From Flavobacterium sp. (GTDB lineage Bacteria > Bacteroidota > Bacteroidia > Flavobacteriales > Flavobacteriaceae): DNA of 64,000 bases. The stretch spans positions 1 through 64,000 of the forward strand of contig NZ_JAPZSP010000020.1 in assembly GCF_027531705.1 (NCBI RefSeq). Direction: 5' to 3'. Under the pieces are notes generated by a model. It saw nothing but the letters and a program-made list of their open reading frames with translations. It made no database searches and was not told the origin of the DNA. Below are positions 43,118 to 52,242 of this stretch, one piece after another. Position numbers and translations under genes: made by a program. Every line of letters begins with the position of its first letter. Within the stretch, counting starts at the first letter, position 1.

Positions 43118-43507
43118 ATGAGATTTCACACAAGAAAATGGGTAAAACCTGAAGATTTAAACCCAAATAGCACTTTATTTGGTGGTAGATTATTGGCTTG
43201 GATTGATGAAGAAATTGCTCTGTATGCGATAATTCAGCTTGAAAGCCCTAGAATTGTTACCAAACATATGTCAGAAATTAACTTTAGAGCTTCTGCTAAA
43301 CAAGGTGATATCGTTGAAATTGGCATTGATGTTGTGAAATTCGGAACTACATCTTTGACACTAATGTGTGAAGTTCGAAATATGATGACCAAAGAAACTA
43401 TTATCACTATAGATAATATAACAATGGTTAGTGTAAGTATGGATGGGAAGCCACAAGCTCATGGGAAAACCAAAATTGAGTATGTAGAAGATAGATTAAA
43501 AAAGTAA
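43118..43507 (+). CDS. Hotdog-fold acyl-CoA thioesterase (YciA-like)
   Basis: A 129-residue single-domain hotdog protein. LNPNSTLFGGRLLAWIDEEIALYA contains the family's Asn/Asp active-site region and MSEINFRASAKQGDIVEIGI the conserved strand pair; both are typical of YciA/BACH acyl-CoA hydrolases. It releases fatty acids from CoA. The protein is cytoplasmic. It is convergent with the MscS-type gene, whose stop lies two bases away, with no terminator between. Confidence 0.88.
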   Translation: MRFHTRKWVKPEDLNPNSTLFGGRLLAWIDEEIALYAIIQLESPRIVTKHMSEINFRASAKQGDIVEIGIDVVKFGTTSLTLMCEVRNMMTKETIITIDNITMVSVSMDGKPQAHGKTKIEYVEDRLKK

Positions 43508-43508
43508 A

Positions 43509-44768
43509 TTATGCTTCAAAATTTTCTTTATCAGTTGGTAACTCAAATATTTCTAAATCAAAGTATACAATGGAAGCAATAATATGGTCAAAAATATCGG
43601 CCATTATATATTCATATTGCTCAAATCGTTGATCTTTGGAAAAAGTGTAAATTTCTAACGGAATTCCATACGCAGTTGGTTGTAACTGACGACACAGCAA
43701 AATCATATTCTTATTTAATCCAGGATAATTTTCTAAATAATTGGTTATATATTTTCTGAACAAGCCAAAATTGGTCATATTTCTACCATTTATTGACAGT
43801 GATTTGTCAACATGATATGTTTTATTATAACTATTAATTTCAGTTTGGCGCGTATCTATATATTTGGAAATCAATTGAATTTTTTTCATTTTTTCCAATT
43901 CTTCATCAGTTAAAAAACGAATGCTTTTTGCTTTTATCAACAAATGTCTTTTAATTCTTCGACCATCAGAATTTAACATTCCACGCCAGTTTCTAAATGA
44001 ATCTGAAATCAAACTATAAGTCGGGATTGTAGTTGTTGTATTGTCAAAATTTCTAACTTTTACAGTTGCCAAATTAATTTCGATAACATCACCATCAGCT
44101 CCATATTTATCAAAAGTAATCCAGTCGCCAATACGAACCATATCGTTTAAAGAAACCTGAATACTGGCAACAAATCCCAAAATGGTATCTCTAAAAACTA
44201 AAATGATAATGGCCGAAATCGCTCCTAAAGCGCCAAGAATTGCCTTTTTTTCAATATCAAAAATCTCGTAGATAATTACAAAAACGCCAAACAGCCAAAG
44301 CACAATCATAATTACTTGTACATAACTATCGATAGGTTTGTCGCTAAAACGCTGTTTGGATTTTAAAAAATCTCTAAAAGCATTTAAAACACTTCGACTA
44401 ATCCATAAACTGAACAAAACTATGTAAACACCAACTGTTTTGGCAAAAAACCATTCCCAACTAACAAAATCTTCCATAATAATAGGAACTGATTTATAGA
44501 TAAAAAGAAACGGAATTAAATGTGCTATATATTTGGCGGTTTGATTGTTAACTAATAAATCATCAAAATTTGTTTTAGTCCTTTTTGCAATAACTACTAA
44601 TACTGTTACAAGAATAAGTCTAAAAACTACATAAATCCCATAAGCTAAAAATCCGAGCAAAACAATGTTTATCAACAAACTTGAATAAGATGCTAAAGTG
44701 TCATTAAAACCAATTTTGAGCAAAAATGGATAGCACCAACCAAATATTTTTCCAATAAAATTAGACAT
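43509..44768 (-). CDS. MscS-family mechanosensitive channel (YbdG-like)
   Basis: A 419-residue membrane protein. About five helices lie within residues 25-205. The pore-lining and beta-domain segment VFRDTILGFVASIQVSLNDMVRIGDWI is followed by FDKYGADGDVIEINLATVKVRNFDNTTTTIPTYSLI (positions about 193-260), the MscS core. The long C-terminal part with FRNWRGMLNSDGRRIKR resembles YbdG, the E. coli osmotic-adjustment channel. Protects against hypo-osmotic shock. The start overlaps the end of the DUF3817 gene by eight bases, so the two are translationally coupled. Confidence 0.9.
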   Translation of the reverse strand: MSNFIGKIFGWCYPFLLKIGFNDTLASYSSLLINIVLLGFLAYGIYVVFRLILVTVLVVIAKRTKTNFDDLLVNNQTAKYIAHLIPFLFIYKSVPIIMEDFVSWEWFFAKTVGVYIVLFSLWISRSVLNAFRDFLKSKQRFSDKPIDSYVQVIMIVLWLFGVFVIIYEIFDIEKKAILGALGAISAIIILVFRDTILGFVASIQVSLNDMVRIGDWITFDKYGADGDVIEINLATVKVRNFDNTTTTIPTYSLISDSFRNWRGMLNSDGRRIKRHLLIKAKSIRFLTDEELEKMKKIQLISKYIDTRQTEINSYNKTYHVDKSLSINGRNMTNFGLFRKYITNYLENYPGLNKNMILLCRQLQPTAYGIPLEIYTFSKDQRFEQYEYIMADIFDHIIASIVYFDLEIFELPTDKENFEA

Positions 44769-45045
44769 TTTTTAAATACTTTTTTTCAATGTAGAATGTT
44801 CCAAATGGAATAAAGGAAGCAATATTTACAACTGCTAAGTCTTTAAAACTCCAGTTTTGTTCTTTTTTTATCAAAATTGAAAATAAAACATAACCTATAA
44901 ATAAAACACCATGTGCCATTCCAATAGGAAATAATAGTGATTTATATAATTCGAGGTTTGTTGGTTTTATAAATAGCATGTTAGCTAATAAAATTAAAAA
45001 GGAAATTCCTTCTGAAATGGCAGTAAATTTGAAAATTTTTGTCAT
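44761..45045 (-). CDS. DUF3817 small membrane protein
   Basis: A 94-residue integral membrane protein with three hydrophobic segments. FRFTAISEGISFLILLANM-type N-terminus (here KFTAISEGISFLILL, residues 6-20), then LFPIGMAHGVLFIGYVLF, then VVNIASFIPFGTFYIEKKYL. This order (AxxEGxS, GxxHGxLF, PFGTF) is the DUF3817 signature. Function unknown. I chose the ATG at 45045 rather than a TTG one codon earlier. The stop overlaps the MscS-type gene start. Confidence 0.85.
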   Translation of the reverse strand: MTKIFKFTAISEGISFLILLANMLFIKPTNLELYKSLLFPIGMAHGVLFIGYVLFSILIKKEQNWSFKDLAVVNIASFIPFGTFYIEKKYLKNV

Positions 45046-45133
45046 CAATTGTTGATTTTAATTTGCAAAATTAACTATATCCAAATTTAAAAACCTACAA
45101 ACTGCATTACTTTTGCAATAATTTAGCATTTTT

Positions 45134-45649
45134 ATGAGTAAAAGAGATTTAAAAAAGTTCGTTTCCGAACTAACCAAGGCACAGCTTGAAGAGCAAGTTG
45201 TTGAATTGTACGAAAAATTTAAAGATGTAAAAGTCTATTATGATTTTGTTTTTAATCCAAAAGAAAATGATTTGGTAAAAGAAGCAAAACTCAAAATATC
45301 GAATGAATATTACCCAATTCGTGGCAAAAAACCAAAAATGCGTCGCTCGGTTGCTCAAAAGTTCATCAAACACTATATTTCTTTAGGCGTTGATGCATTT
45401 ATTATAGCTGATATTATGCTTTACAATATAGAAATTGCGCAAACACTTTCATCTGAAAAACAAATTAATCAAGAAGCTTTTTACAAAAGCATGTTTAATT
45501 CGTATGAGCAAGTTATTGCCTTTGTTTTTGAAAAAGGAATTTTTTATGAATTCAAAAGTAGAGTAGTGGCTGTACATGATGAAGCTTTACATCAGAAATG
45601 GATGAATTCGTATCAGTTTATCGATAAAATGGAGCGCTTAAACCTATAA
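45134..45649 (+). CDS. DUF6155-like hypothetical protein
   Basis: A 171-residue soluble helical protein starting MSKRDLKKFVSELTKAQLEEQ. The central KLKISNEYYPIRGKKPKMRRSVAQKFIKHY and the following helices match my recollection of DUF6155, a family of unknown function in Bacteroidota. The first 35 residues look like an amphipathic helix pair. It lies between divergent genes with a separate promoter for the downstream helicase gene, so it is probably monocistronic. Confidence 0.72.
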   Translation: MSKRDLKKFVSELTKAQLEEQVVELYEKFKDVKVYYDFVFNPKENDLVKEAKLKISNEYYPIRGKKPKMRRSVAQKFIKHYISLGVDAFIIADIMLYNIEIAQTLSSEKQINQEAFYKSMFNSYEQVIAFVFEKGIFYEFKSRVVAVHDEALHQKWMNSYQFIDKMERLNL

Positions 45650-45672
45650 TTTTGCTTTTCATCGATATAATA

Positions 45673-45703
45673 TTGATTTAACTATTGTTTGGGTGTATTT
45701 TTG
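45673..45703 (+). promoter_or_regulatory. Promoter for the DEAD/DEAH helicase gene
   Basis: TTG (45673-45675), 20-bp spacer, TATTTTTG (45696-45703). It lies inside a possible 5' extension of the reading frame, which argues for the ATG at 45725 as the true start. Confidence 0.65.
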
Positions 45704-45724
45704 CAAAACCACCAAAACTGCATA

Positions 45725-47257
45725 ATGCCACAGATAGATATAGAAACCGAAATCGAAGAAAAAAAGGAGCTTTATAGTTACCAACAAGGTGATATTGACG
45801 CCATTTTTGAACGATTAGATAATGCTGAAAGCAATTATCATTTATTATATCAATTGCCAACTGGCGGTGGAAAAACAGTGATTTTTTCTGAAATTGTAAG
45901 ACGCTATTTGTCACAACATGACAAAAAAGTGGTGGTTTTGACACATCGAATAGAACTTTGTAAGCAAACTTCTAAAATGCTTAAAGGTTTTGACGTTAAA
46001 AACAAAATCATCAATAGCAAAGTAAAAGAATTACCAGATCAAAATGATTATTCGTGTTTTGTTGCAATGGTTGAAACCCTAAAAAACCGAATAAACGACG
46101 AAAAACTTCATTTAGATAATATCGGATTGGTAATTATTGACGAAGCACACTATAATTCGTTTAGAAAACTGCTAAGTTCGTTCAAAAACGCTTTTATTCT
46201 TGGTGTTACAGCAACTCCGTTAAGTTCTAATATAAAATTGCCAATGTATCAAAATTACAACGAATTGATTGTTGGTGATACAATTTCATCATTGGTAGAA
46301 AATGGATTTTTGGCAAAAGCAACAACCTATAGCTATGATGTTGGTTTAAGTTCGTTAAAAGTCGGAATTAATGGCGATTATACAGTAAAATCTTCTGATG
46401 ATTTGTATAGTAATATGGTAATGCAAGAGAAACTTTTACATGCTTATACAGAGAAATCTTTAGGTAAAAAAACGCTGATTTTCAACAACGGAATCAATAC
46501 ATCCTTATATGTTTATGAAACGTTCAAAGCGGCCGGATTTGATATTAGACATCTTGATAATACGACTTCAACCGAAGATAGAAAGCAGATTTTGCATTGG
46601 TTTAAGAAAACACCAAATGCTATTTTGACTTCTGTTGGAATTCTAACAACTGGTTTTGATGAACCAACAGTGGAAAGTATAATTTTGAATAGAGCTACAA
46701 AATCGTTGACATTGTATTTTCAAATGATTGGTCGTGGATCAAGAAGATTACCGCATAAAGACGAATTCACGGTTATTGATTTAGGAAACAATGCTGCAAG
46801 ATTTGGTTTGTGGAGTGATCCTGTAAATTGGCAACATATTTTCGAATCACCAGAATATTATCTTGAAAATCTGCGGGATGATGCCGAAATTGAAACGCAT
46901 TTCAAATATGTAATGTCTGATGAATTGCGAAAAAAATTCTCTAAAACTGAAATTGTAACTTTTGATGTGGATGAAGAACATAAATTGGCAATTTCTCAAA
47001 ATCTACGTTCAAAAATTGTTATTGAAAAATCGCTTGAACAACATGCAACAATGTGTGTAATTAATACAGAAGATTTATATAGCGCAAAACTTTTGGCTAG
47101 AGAACTTGCTGATGACATTGATTATAGAATGAATCGGTATGCAAAATGTTTAAGTCATTGTAGCAAAAATTATAGAGATTGGTTGATTGAAGATTATAAA
47201 CTTAAACTTAATTTATTAATTGGCAAAAAGTTCAGAGATATCACTTTTGCAGAATAA
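45725..47257 (+). CDS. DEAD/DEAH-box superfamily 2 helicase
   Basis: A 510-residue SF2 helicase with a UvrB/Res-type core. Motifs: the Q-like YSYQQGDIDAIF, Walker A LPTGGGKTVIF, Ia VLTHRIELCKQ, DEAH box IDEAHYNSF, III GVTATPLSS, and VI-like QMIGRGSRRLPHKDEF (arginine fingers). TGFDEPTVESI precedes it. No nuclease or methyltransferase domain is fused. The C-terminal 120 residues are uncharacterised. Role could be DNA repair or RNA metabolism. I start at ATG 45725, since the promoter box lies in the earlier stretch. It is followed by a 173-bp gap with no terminator seen. Confidence 0.88.
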   Translation: MPQIDIETEIEEKKELYSYQQGDIDAIFERLDNAESNYHLLYQLPTGGGKTVIFSEIVRRYLSQHDKKVVVLTHRIELCKQTSKMLKGFDVKNKIINSKVKELPDQNDYSCFVAMVETLKNRINDEKLHLDNIGLVIIDEAHYNSFRKLLSSFKNAFILGVTATPLSSNIKLPMYQNYNELIVGDTISSLVENGFLAKATTYSYDVGLSSLKVGINGDYTVKSSDDLYSNMVMQEKLLHAYTEKSLGKKTLIFNNGINTSLYVYETFKAAGFDIRHLDNTTSTEDRKQILHWFKKTPNAILTSVGILTTGFDEPTVESIILNRATKSLTLYFQMIGRGSRRLPHKDEFTVIDLGNNAARFGLWSDPVNWQHIFESPEYYLENLRDDAEIETHFKYVMSDELRKKFSKTEIVTFDVDEEHKLAISQNLRSKIVIEKSLEQHATMCVINTEDLYSAKLLARELADDIDYRMNRYAKCLSHCSKNYRDWLIEDYKLKLNLLIGKKFRDITFAE

Positions 47258-47430
47258 ATATAATATACATATATTTGAACTATAATTTATATTATGTAAA
47301 ATAGATTGTTTCAAAATCCCTTATTCTATAGGTTTTTGTGAGAATTCAACTTTTTATTTAAATCCAACTCTTTGTATTGTTAGTTATTATTTTAAATACT
47401 ATTTTTACATTTCAAAATTAATCATACTCA

Positions 47431-49338
47431 ATGAACGCAATTGCATCTAGAATAGCTGATTTTCTTAAAGAACATTTACCGTTTAGCAATTTATCTTTTG
47501 ACGAATTAACTCAAATTGCAACAAATATTCGCGTGATTAATCTTGAAAAAAATCAAACGCTTTTTCAAATTAATGATAAACTTCATGATAGTTTTTATGT
47601 GGTAGCTTCTGGCGTTGTCAATTTATCTGTTGTTTCCGATGCTGAAGAAACATTATTAAACAAATGTGTTGAAGGTGAAATTTTTGGATTGCGTCCTTTT
47701 TTTGCCAAAAACAATTACATGATGACTGCAAAAGCTCGTGAAGAAAGCATTATTTACGCAATTCCTATCGCGACTTTCAAGCCTTTTGTTGCTCAAAATA
47801 CAGAAGTTTTGAATTTTCTTTTAGAAAGTTTTGCAAGCACTAATTATAGCTCAAATGATTCTAAAGGAAATTTAATTTCGGATACGGCGATATTTTCAAA
47901 TTCTAAATCGGAAACGCAATATTTTCAATCATTAACTTATAATAAATCGCCGCTAACTACTACTATTACTAGTGTTGTTAAAGAAACGGCGCAATTAATG
48001 ACCGAAAGCAATTCTGATTTTGTAATCGTTACCGATAAAAATTATCCTATCGGAATAGTGACTGATAGTGATATGCGTTCCAAAATAGCTACTGCTCGAT
48101 TTCCAATGACTTCGACTATTGATAAAATCATGTCATCGCCTGTTATTGCTGTAACTGAGAATGTTTCTCTAGCCGAAGCTCAACTGCTTTTGCTTCAATA
48201 TAGCGTGAGTCATTTGTGCGTTACCGTTGATGGAACAGACAAATCGGAAGTTAAAGGAATTATTACTGAGCATGATTTAATTGTAGCTCAAGCCAGCAAT
48301 CCTGGTGTTTTGATTAAAGAAATCAAACGTTCTCAAGAACCAAAAGATTTGCGAAAAGTTAGACTTAAACTTGCCGAACTTATCCAGACATCGTTAGACA
48401 AAAATATTCCTCTTTCTCATGTTATGAATGTGGCTGGCGAAATAAACACTGCTATTTTAAAACGTGCTGTAGAAATTGCTATTATTGAGTTAGGCTCTGC
48501 TCCTGCTCGTTTTGCTTGGTTTAGCATTGGTAGTCAAGGTCGTAAAGAACAATTATTGTTAACTGATCAAGATAGTTTTTTAATTTTTGAAGATGTTGCC
48601 GAAGCTAAATATAGAGACGTAAAAGATTATTTTATAAAACTGTCTAAAAAAACGGTTTCTATCTTAGAAAAAGTTGGTTATGCACCTTGTCCGTATGGAC
48701 ACAATGCAAGTAATATGATTTGGTGTAAATCATTGACAGACTGGATTAAACAGTTTAATACTTGGATGAATACTCCAGGTGAAAATAGCGATAAAATAAG
48801 CGGGATATTCTTTGATTATGAGTTGGTAATTGGTGAATCCAAAATTGAAGAAGCTATCAGCAATTTGGTTATTAAAAACACTGAAAAAAATAGCTTGTTT
48901 TTTGATTATTTAGGAAACGATACACTTAGAAAGCCTGCTCCTCTTAGTTTCTTCAAAAAATTTAATTTGGAAGATGAAGGTATTTACAAAGATAAATTTG
49001 ATATAAAAAATAGAGCCATTATGCCATTGGTTGATGCCGCTCGTTTATTTACATTAAGCAATCACATCAAAGGAATTAATAATACTTATCTAAGATTCAA
49101 ACAATTAGCTATTTCAAATCCAGCTAATTCTGAAGTTTTTCTTGCTTGTGCGGAAGCGTTTTTAGTATTAAATAAAATTCGTACCGCCGAAGGTTTGAAA
49201 AATGATAACGATGGACAATATATCACAATTGAAAACCTTTCTAAAGCTGACAAAGAAAAACTTAAAAATGCTTTAAATCCGATGAAAGAATTGGAAGATT
49301 TGATTAAAGATTCTTTTCAACTTACTCAATTCTCCTAG
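47431..49338 (+). CDS. cNMP-binding/CBS/DUF294 nucleotidyltransferase-like signalling protein
   Basis: A 635-residue cytoplasmic protein. Domains in order: cyclic-nucleotide-binding-like (about 20-140), two CBS domains (about 165-290, with DKNYPIGIVTDSDMRSKI and VKGIITEHDLI), and a DUF294 putative nucleotidyltransferase (about 340-480). FSIGSQGRKEQLLLTDQDSFL carries the GS..R and paired Asp that bind metal and nucleotide. A DUF294 C-terminal domain (about 490-630) follows. GlnD/GlnE-like nucleotidyl transfer to an unknown protein is plausible. The partner exonuclease-like gene starts three bases after the stop, an arrangement also known from proteobacteria near acetate genes. Confidence 0.9.
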   Translation: MNAIASRIADFLKEHLPFSNLSFDELTQIATNIRVINLEKNQTLFQINDKLHDSFYVVASGVVNLSVVSDAEETLLNKCVEGEIFGLRPFFAKNNYMMTAKAREESIIYAIPIATFKPFVAQNTEVLNFLLESFASTNYSSNDSKGNLISDTAIFSNSKSETQYFQSLTYNKSPLTTTITSVVKETAQLMTESNSDFVIVTDKNYPIGIVTDSDMRSKIATARFPMTSTIDKIMSSPVIAVTENVSLAEAQLLLLQYSVSHLCVTVDGTDKSEVKGIITEHDLIVAQASNPGVLIKEIKRSQEPKDLRKVRLKLAELIQTSLDKNIPLSHVMNVAGEINTAILKRAVEIAIIELGSAPARFAWFSIGSQGRKEQLLLTDQDSFLIFEDVAEAKYRDVKDYFIKLSKKTVSILEKVGYAPCPYGHNASNMIWCKSLTDWIKQFNTWMNTPGENSDKISGIFFDYELVIGESKIEEAISNLVIKNTEKNSLFFDYLGNDTLRKPAPLSFFKKFNLEDEGIYKDKFDIKNRAIMPLVDAARLFTLSNHIKGINNTYLRFKQLAISNPANSEVFLACAEAFLVLNKIRTAEGLKNDNDGQYITIENLSKADKEKLKNALNPMKELEDLIKDSFQLTQFS

Positions 49339-49341
49339 CTT

Positions 49342-49941
49342 ATGTTTGATTGGATAAAAAATATTACTAAAGAAAGTCCACCATTTTGGAAGAATTATTT
49401 ATCTAAATTTGATAAAAAGCCTTCTAAAAGATTTGTTGTTTTATCAACTGAAACTACGGGTTTAAATCCAAAAAAAGACTTAATTCTATCAATTGGAGCT
49501 ATTGGAATTGAAAATAATAGTATTCATATTGGCGACAGTTATGAAGTTATTATTTCACAAAAAGATACTATTTCTAAAGAAGACAGTCAAAATGAATTTT
49601 TGATTCATACACAACAAAAAAAAGTTACCGAAACTAGAGCTATTCAAAATTTTATAAAATATTTGGGAAATGCCGTTTTAGTTGGACATCGCGTCAATTT
49701 TGATATAGAAATGATAAACGAAGCTTTAGAAAAATTGGGTTGTGGACGATTGAAAAATGAAGCATTAGACATTGAAGTTATGTACAAAAAACTACACGAC
49801 ATTAATGATAAAAACTTTACTTTGGAAGATTTAGGAACACTTTTCAAAGTACCAAAAGCCGAGAGAGTTTCTACTGCTGACGATGCTTACACTATAGCTT
49901 TACTTTTTTTGAAATTAAAATCAAGATTAGGAATTAAATAA
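49342..49941 (+). CDS. DnaQ-like 3'-5' exonuclease-fold protein, likely degenerate active site
   Basis: A 199-residue protein of the DEDDh exonuclease fold. Motif I reads FVVLSTETTGLNP: the usual first Asp of DxE is Ser (TCA codon at about 49444). Motif II, LVGHRVNFDIEMI, is intact. Motif III reads AERVSTADDAYTIALLFL; the expected His about five residues before the second Asp is absent (Val/Ser). Two of four catalytic positions therefore differ, so nuclease activity is doubtful and it may act as a binding or regulatory partner of the DUF294 protein encoded three bases upstream. No frameshift is visible. The SGNH gene starts one base after its stop. Confidence 0.85.
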   Translation: MFDWIKNITKESPPFWKNYLSKFDKKPSKRFVVLSTETTGLNPKKDLILSIGAIGIENNSIHIGDSYEVIISQKDTISKEDSQNEFLIHTQQKKVTETRAIQNFIKYLGNAVLVGHRVNFDIEMINEALEKLGCGRLKNEALDIEVMYKKLHDINDKNFTLEDLGTLFKVPKAERVSTADDAYTIALLFLKLKSRLGIK

Positions 49942-49942
49942 A

Positions 49943-50617
49943 ATGAAAAAGCTAAAAATTCACCTATTACTACTTTTAGTAACTTTCAATATCTATAATT
50001 CTGTTTGTCAAAATACTATGAACACCGATTGGGCTAACCTAAATAAATATGCCTCAGAAAACCAAAGCCTCACTCCTACTGCAAAAAGTGTAGTTTTTAT
50101 GGGTGATTCTATAACCGAATTTTGGAAAATAAATGACGCAGCCTTTTTTGCAGAAAACCCTTTTATTGATCGTGGAATTTCTGGGCAAACCACACCACAA
50201 ATGCTTTTGCGCTTTCGTCAAGATGTGATTAACTTGAAGCCTGAAACCGTTGTTATTTTAGCAGGAATCAATGATATTGCAGAAAATACTGGACCAATTA
50301 CTTTAGAACAAATCATGGGAAATATCATCTCGATGGTTGAATTGGCAAAAGCTAATAAAATCAAAGTAGTTTTGTGTTCGGTTTTACCAGCCAATAATTT
50401 TTACTGGAATCCAAAACTGAAACCAGCCGACAAGGTAATTGAATTGAATTTATTACTTAAAAAATACGCCAAAGCCAACAAAATGAGCTACGTAGATTAT
50501 TATAACGCTATGGTTAACAACGAAAAAGGCTTGCTGAAAAAATACGGAGAAGACGGCGTTCATCCTAATCTTGAAGGTTATAAAGTAATGGAGACAATAC
50601 TTTTGAAAAGTCTCTAA
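49943..50617 (+). CDS. Secreted SGNH/GDSL hydrolase
   Basis: A 224-residue periplasmic esterase or lipase-like protein. Signal peptide residues 1-22 end near SVCQ. Block I VFMGDSITEF holds nucleophile S56; block II has the Gly in RGISGQTTP; block III is LAGINDIAENTG with the Asn; block V is DGVHPNLEGY with D204 and H207. Platelet-activating-factor acetylhydrolase-like members deacetylate sugars. Position just before a fructan cluster may mean sugar deacylation, but the LacI-like palindrome and a terminator separate the two, and the start is packed against the exonuclease-like gene. Confidence 0.88.
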   Translation: MKKLKIHLLLLLVTFNIYNSVCQNTMNTDWANLNKYASENQSLTPTAKSVVFMGDSITEFWKINDAAFFAENPFIDRGISGQTTPQMLLRFRQDVINLKPETVVILAGINDIAENTGPITLEQIMGNIISMVELAKANKIKVVLCSVLPANNFYWNPKLKPADKVIELNLLLKKYAKANKMSYVDYYNAMVNNEKGLLKKYGEDGVHPNLEGYKVMETILLKSL

Positions 50618-50628
50618 CTTATAGTAAC

Positions 50629-50640
50629 GAAAACGTTTTC
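50629..50640. promoter_or_regulatory. Perfect palindrome GAAAACGTTTTC, LacI-family-like operator
   Basis: A 12-base perfect palindrome centred on CG, typical of LacI/GalR operators. It lies between the SGNH gene and the GH32 gene. A 10/12 match occurs at 435-446 before pfkA. The regulator is not in the window. Confidence 0.5.
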
Positions 50641-50644
50641 TATC

Positions 50645-50679
50645 AAAAAAAACACTGCTTTATTAGTAGTGTTTTTTTT
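50645..50679 (+). terminator. Terminator after the SGNH gene
   Basis: AAAACACT (50649-50656) and AGTGTTTT (50668-50675) flank an 11-base loop, followed by T. It separates the SGNH gene from the GH32 transcript. Confidence 0.7.
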
Positions 50680-50749
50680 ATTCTTGTTTTTTTTTGATAT
50701 TTTTAAAAGATTATTAATTTTTAGTCAAAAAAATAACAAATAAACGATA

Positions 50750-52231
50750 ATGAAGAAATTCTTTCTCTTTTTCACAACTTTTCTGTTCTCTTTTGGGTTT
50801 TCACAGCAGTATAAAGAGCCTTACCGACCACAATTTCACTTTACACCACCAGCTAAATGGATGAACGATCCTAACGGAATGGTTTATCTAAATGGAAAAT
50901 ACCATCTTTTTTATCAATATTATCCAGACGGAACCGTTTGGGGACCAATGCATTGGGGACACGCCGAAAGTACCGATTTACTTCACTGGAAACAATTACC
51001 AATTGCTTTATATCCTGATAATTTGGGTTGGATTTTCTCTGGAAGTTGTGTAATCGATAAAGAGAATACAGCTGGTTTTGGAAAAAACGCTATGATTGCC
51101 ATTTTTACTTATCACAATGAAGAAATTTTGAAATCTGGGAGAAAAAATATTGAAAGTCAAGGAATTGCTTATAGTTTGGATGAAGGTTTAACGTGGACAA
51201 AATACGAGCAAAATCCTGTTTTGAATAATTCTGGTGAACAAGATTTTCGTGATCCTAAAGTTTTTTGGAACGAAAGCACTTCTAAATGGGTTATGACTTT
51301 GGCAGTTGGCAATCAAATTAAGTTTTTTTCTTCTGCTAATTTAAAATCCTGGCAACATGAAAGTACTTTCAAACCTGAAGATGATTTGAAGGAGTTAGGT
51401 GTTTGGGAATGTCCCGATTTGTTTCAGATTAAAACGGATTCTGGTGAAACCAAATGGGTTTTGATCATAAATCACGGTGATAAAGCACCCAATGGTGGTT
51501 CGGGAATCCGCTATTTTGTTGGAAATTTTGATGGTAAAACATTTCAAGAAACTCAAAAATCGCTTTGGTTAGATTATGGCACCGATTTTTACGCAGGTGT
51601 AACTTTTTCTAATGTTCCCAATAACAAAACTGTTCTTTTGGGTTGGATGAGCAACTGGCAATATGCACAAAAAGTACCAACAGAAGTTTGGCGAAGTGCC
51701 ATGACTTTACCTAGAGAATTAACACTAAAAAAGGATGTTTATTTCTATAAGTTAGAACAAAATATAGTCGAAACATTTGCTTCTATCACTACTCCTATTT
51801 TCAATAAAAAAACGGTTCAATTGCCTTTAAACAATGATGTTAATTTGTCTCAAACCGAAATTGTTTTCGATTTAGATAAAAATACAACTAATTTAAGCAT
51901 TGCTTTTTCTAACCAAAAAGGTGACGTTTTTTCAATTGAATTAAAAGATGGAAAAGTGTTTACCAACCGATTAAAATCAGGCAAAATTGATTTTAGTGAA
52001 ACCTTTACCAACAAAATTCAATCAATGGATTTGGCTGGCAAAAAAGCTACTTCTTTTCAGTTAATTTTAGATAAATCATCTGTTGAAATATTGATCAATA
52101 AAGGTGAATTCTCGGTGACAAATTTATTTTTTCCAAATGAGGAATATTCGATTTTAGCTATTAAATCAAATCAAAAAGCTACGAAACTTAAAAACTTAAA
52201 AATCAATACTGTAAAAAGTGTTTGGAACTAA
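50750..52231 (+). CDS. Secreted glycoside hydrolase family 32 (fructan/sucrose hydrolase)
   Basis: Hydrolyses beta-fructosyl links (sucrose, levan or inulin). The 493-residue protein has a signal peptide (residues 1-18) ending FSQ, with no lipobox and no T9SS domain, so it acts in the periplasm or medium. The five-blade propeller shows WMNDPNG (nucleophile D40), FRDPKVFW (transition-state stabiliser) and WECPDLFQ (acid/base Glu), in order. The C-terminal beta-sandwich spans about 345-493. Endo or exo mode cannot be told from the sequence. The MFS porter gene starts 11 bases after its stop; fructokinase lies beyond. Confidence 0.94.
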   Translation: MKKFFLFFTTFLFSFGFSQQYKEPYRPQFHFTPPAKWMNDPNGMVYLNGKYHLFYQYYPDGTVWGPMHWGHAESTDLLHWKQLPIALYPDNLGWIFSGSCVIDKENTAGFGKNAMIAIFTYHNEEILKSGRKNIESQGIAYSLDEGLTWTKYEQNPVLNNSGEQDFRDPKVFWNESTSKWVMTLAVGNQIKFFSSANLKSWQHESTFKPEDDLKELGVWECPDLFQIKTDSGETKWVLIINHGDKAPNGGSGIRYFVGNFDGKTFQETQKSLWLDYGTDFYAGVTFSNVPNNKTVLLGWMSNWQYAQKVPTEVWRSAMTLPRELTLKKDVYFYKLEQNIVETFASITTPIFNKKTVQLPLNNDVNLSQTEIVFDLDKNTTNLSIAFSNQKGDVFSIELKDGKVFTNRLKSGKIDFSETFTNKIQSMDLAGKKATSFQLILDKSSVEILINKGEFSVTNLFFPNEEYSILAIKSNQKATKLKNLKINTVKSVWN

Positions 52232-52242
52232 ATTATTCTGAT

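Noticed and set aside
45725..47257. DEAD/DEAH helicase as part of a defence island
   Set aside because: No nuclease, methyltransferase, phage or other defence genes surround it; neighbours are housekeeping or signalling genes.
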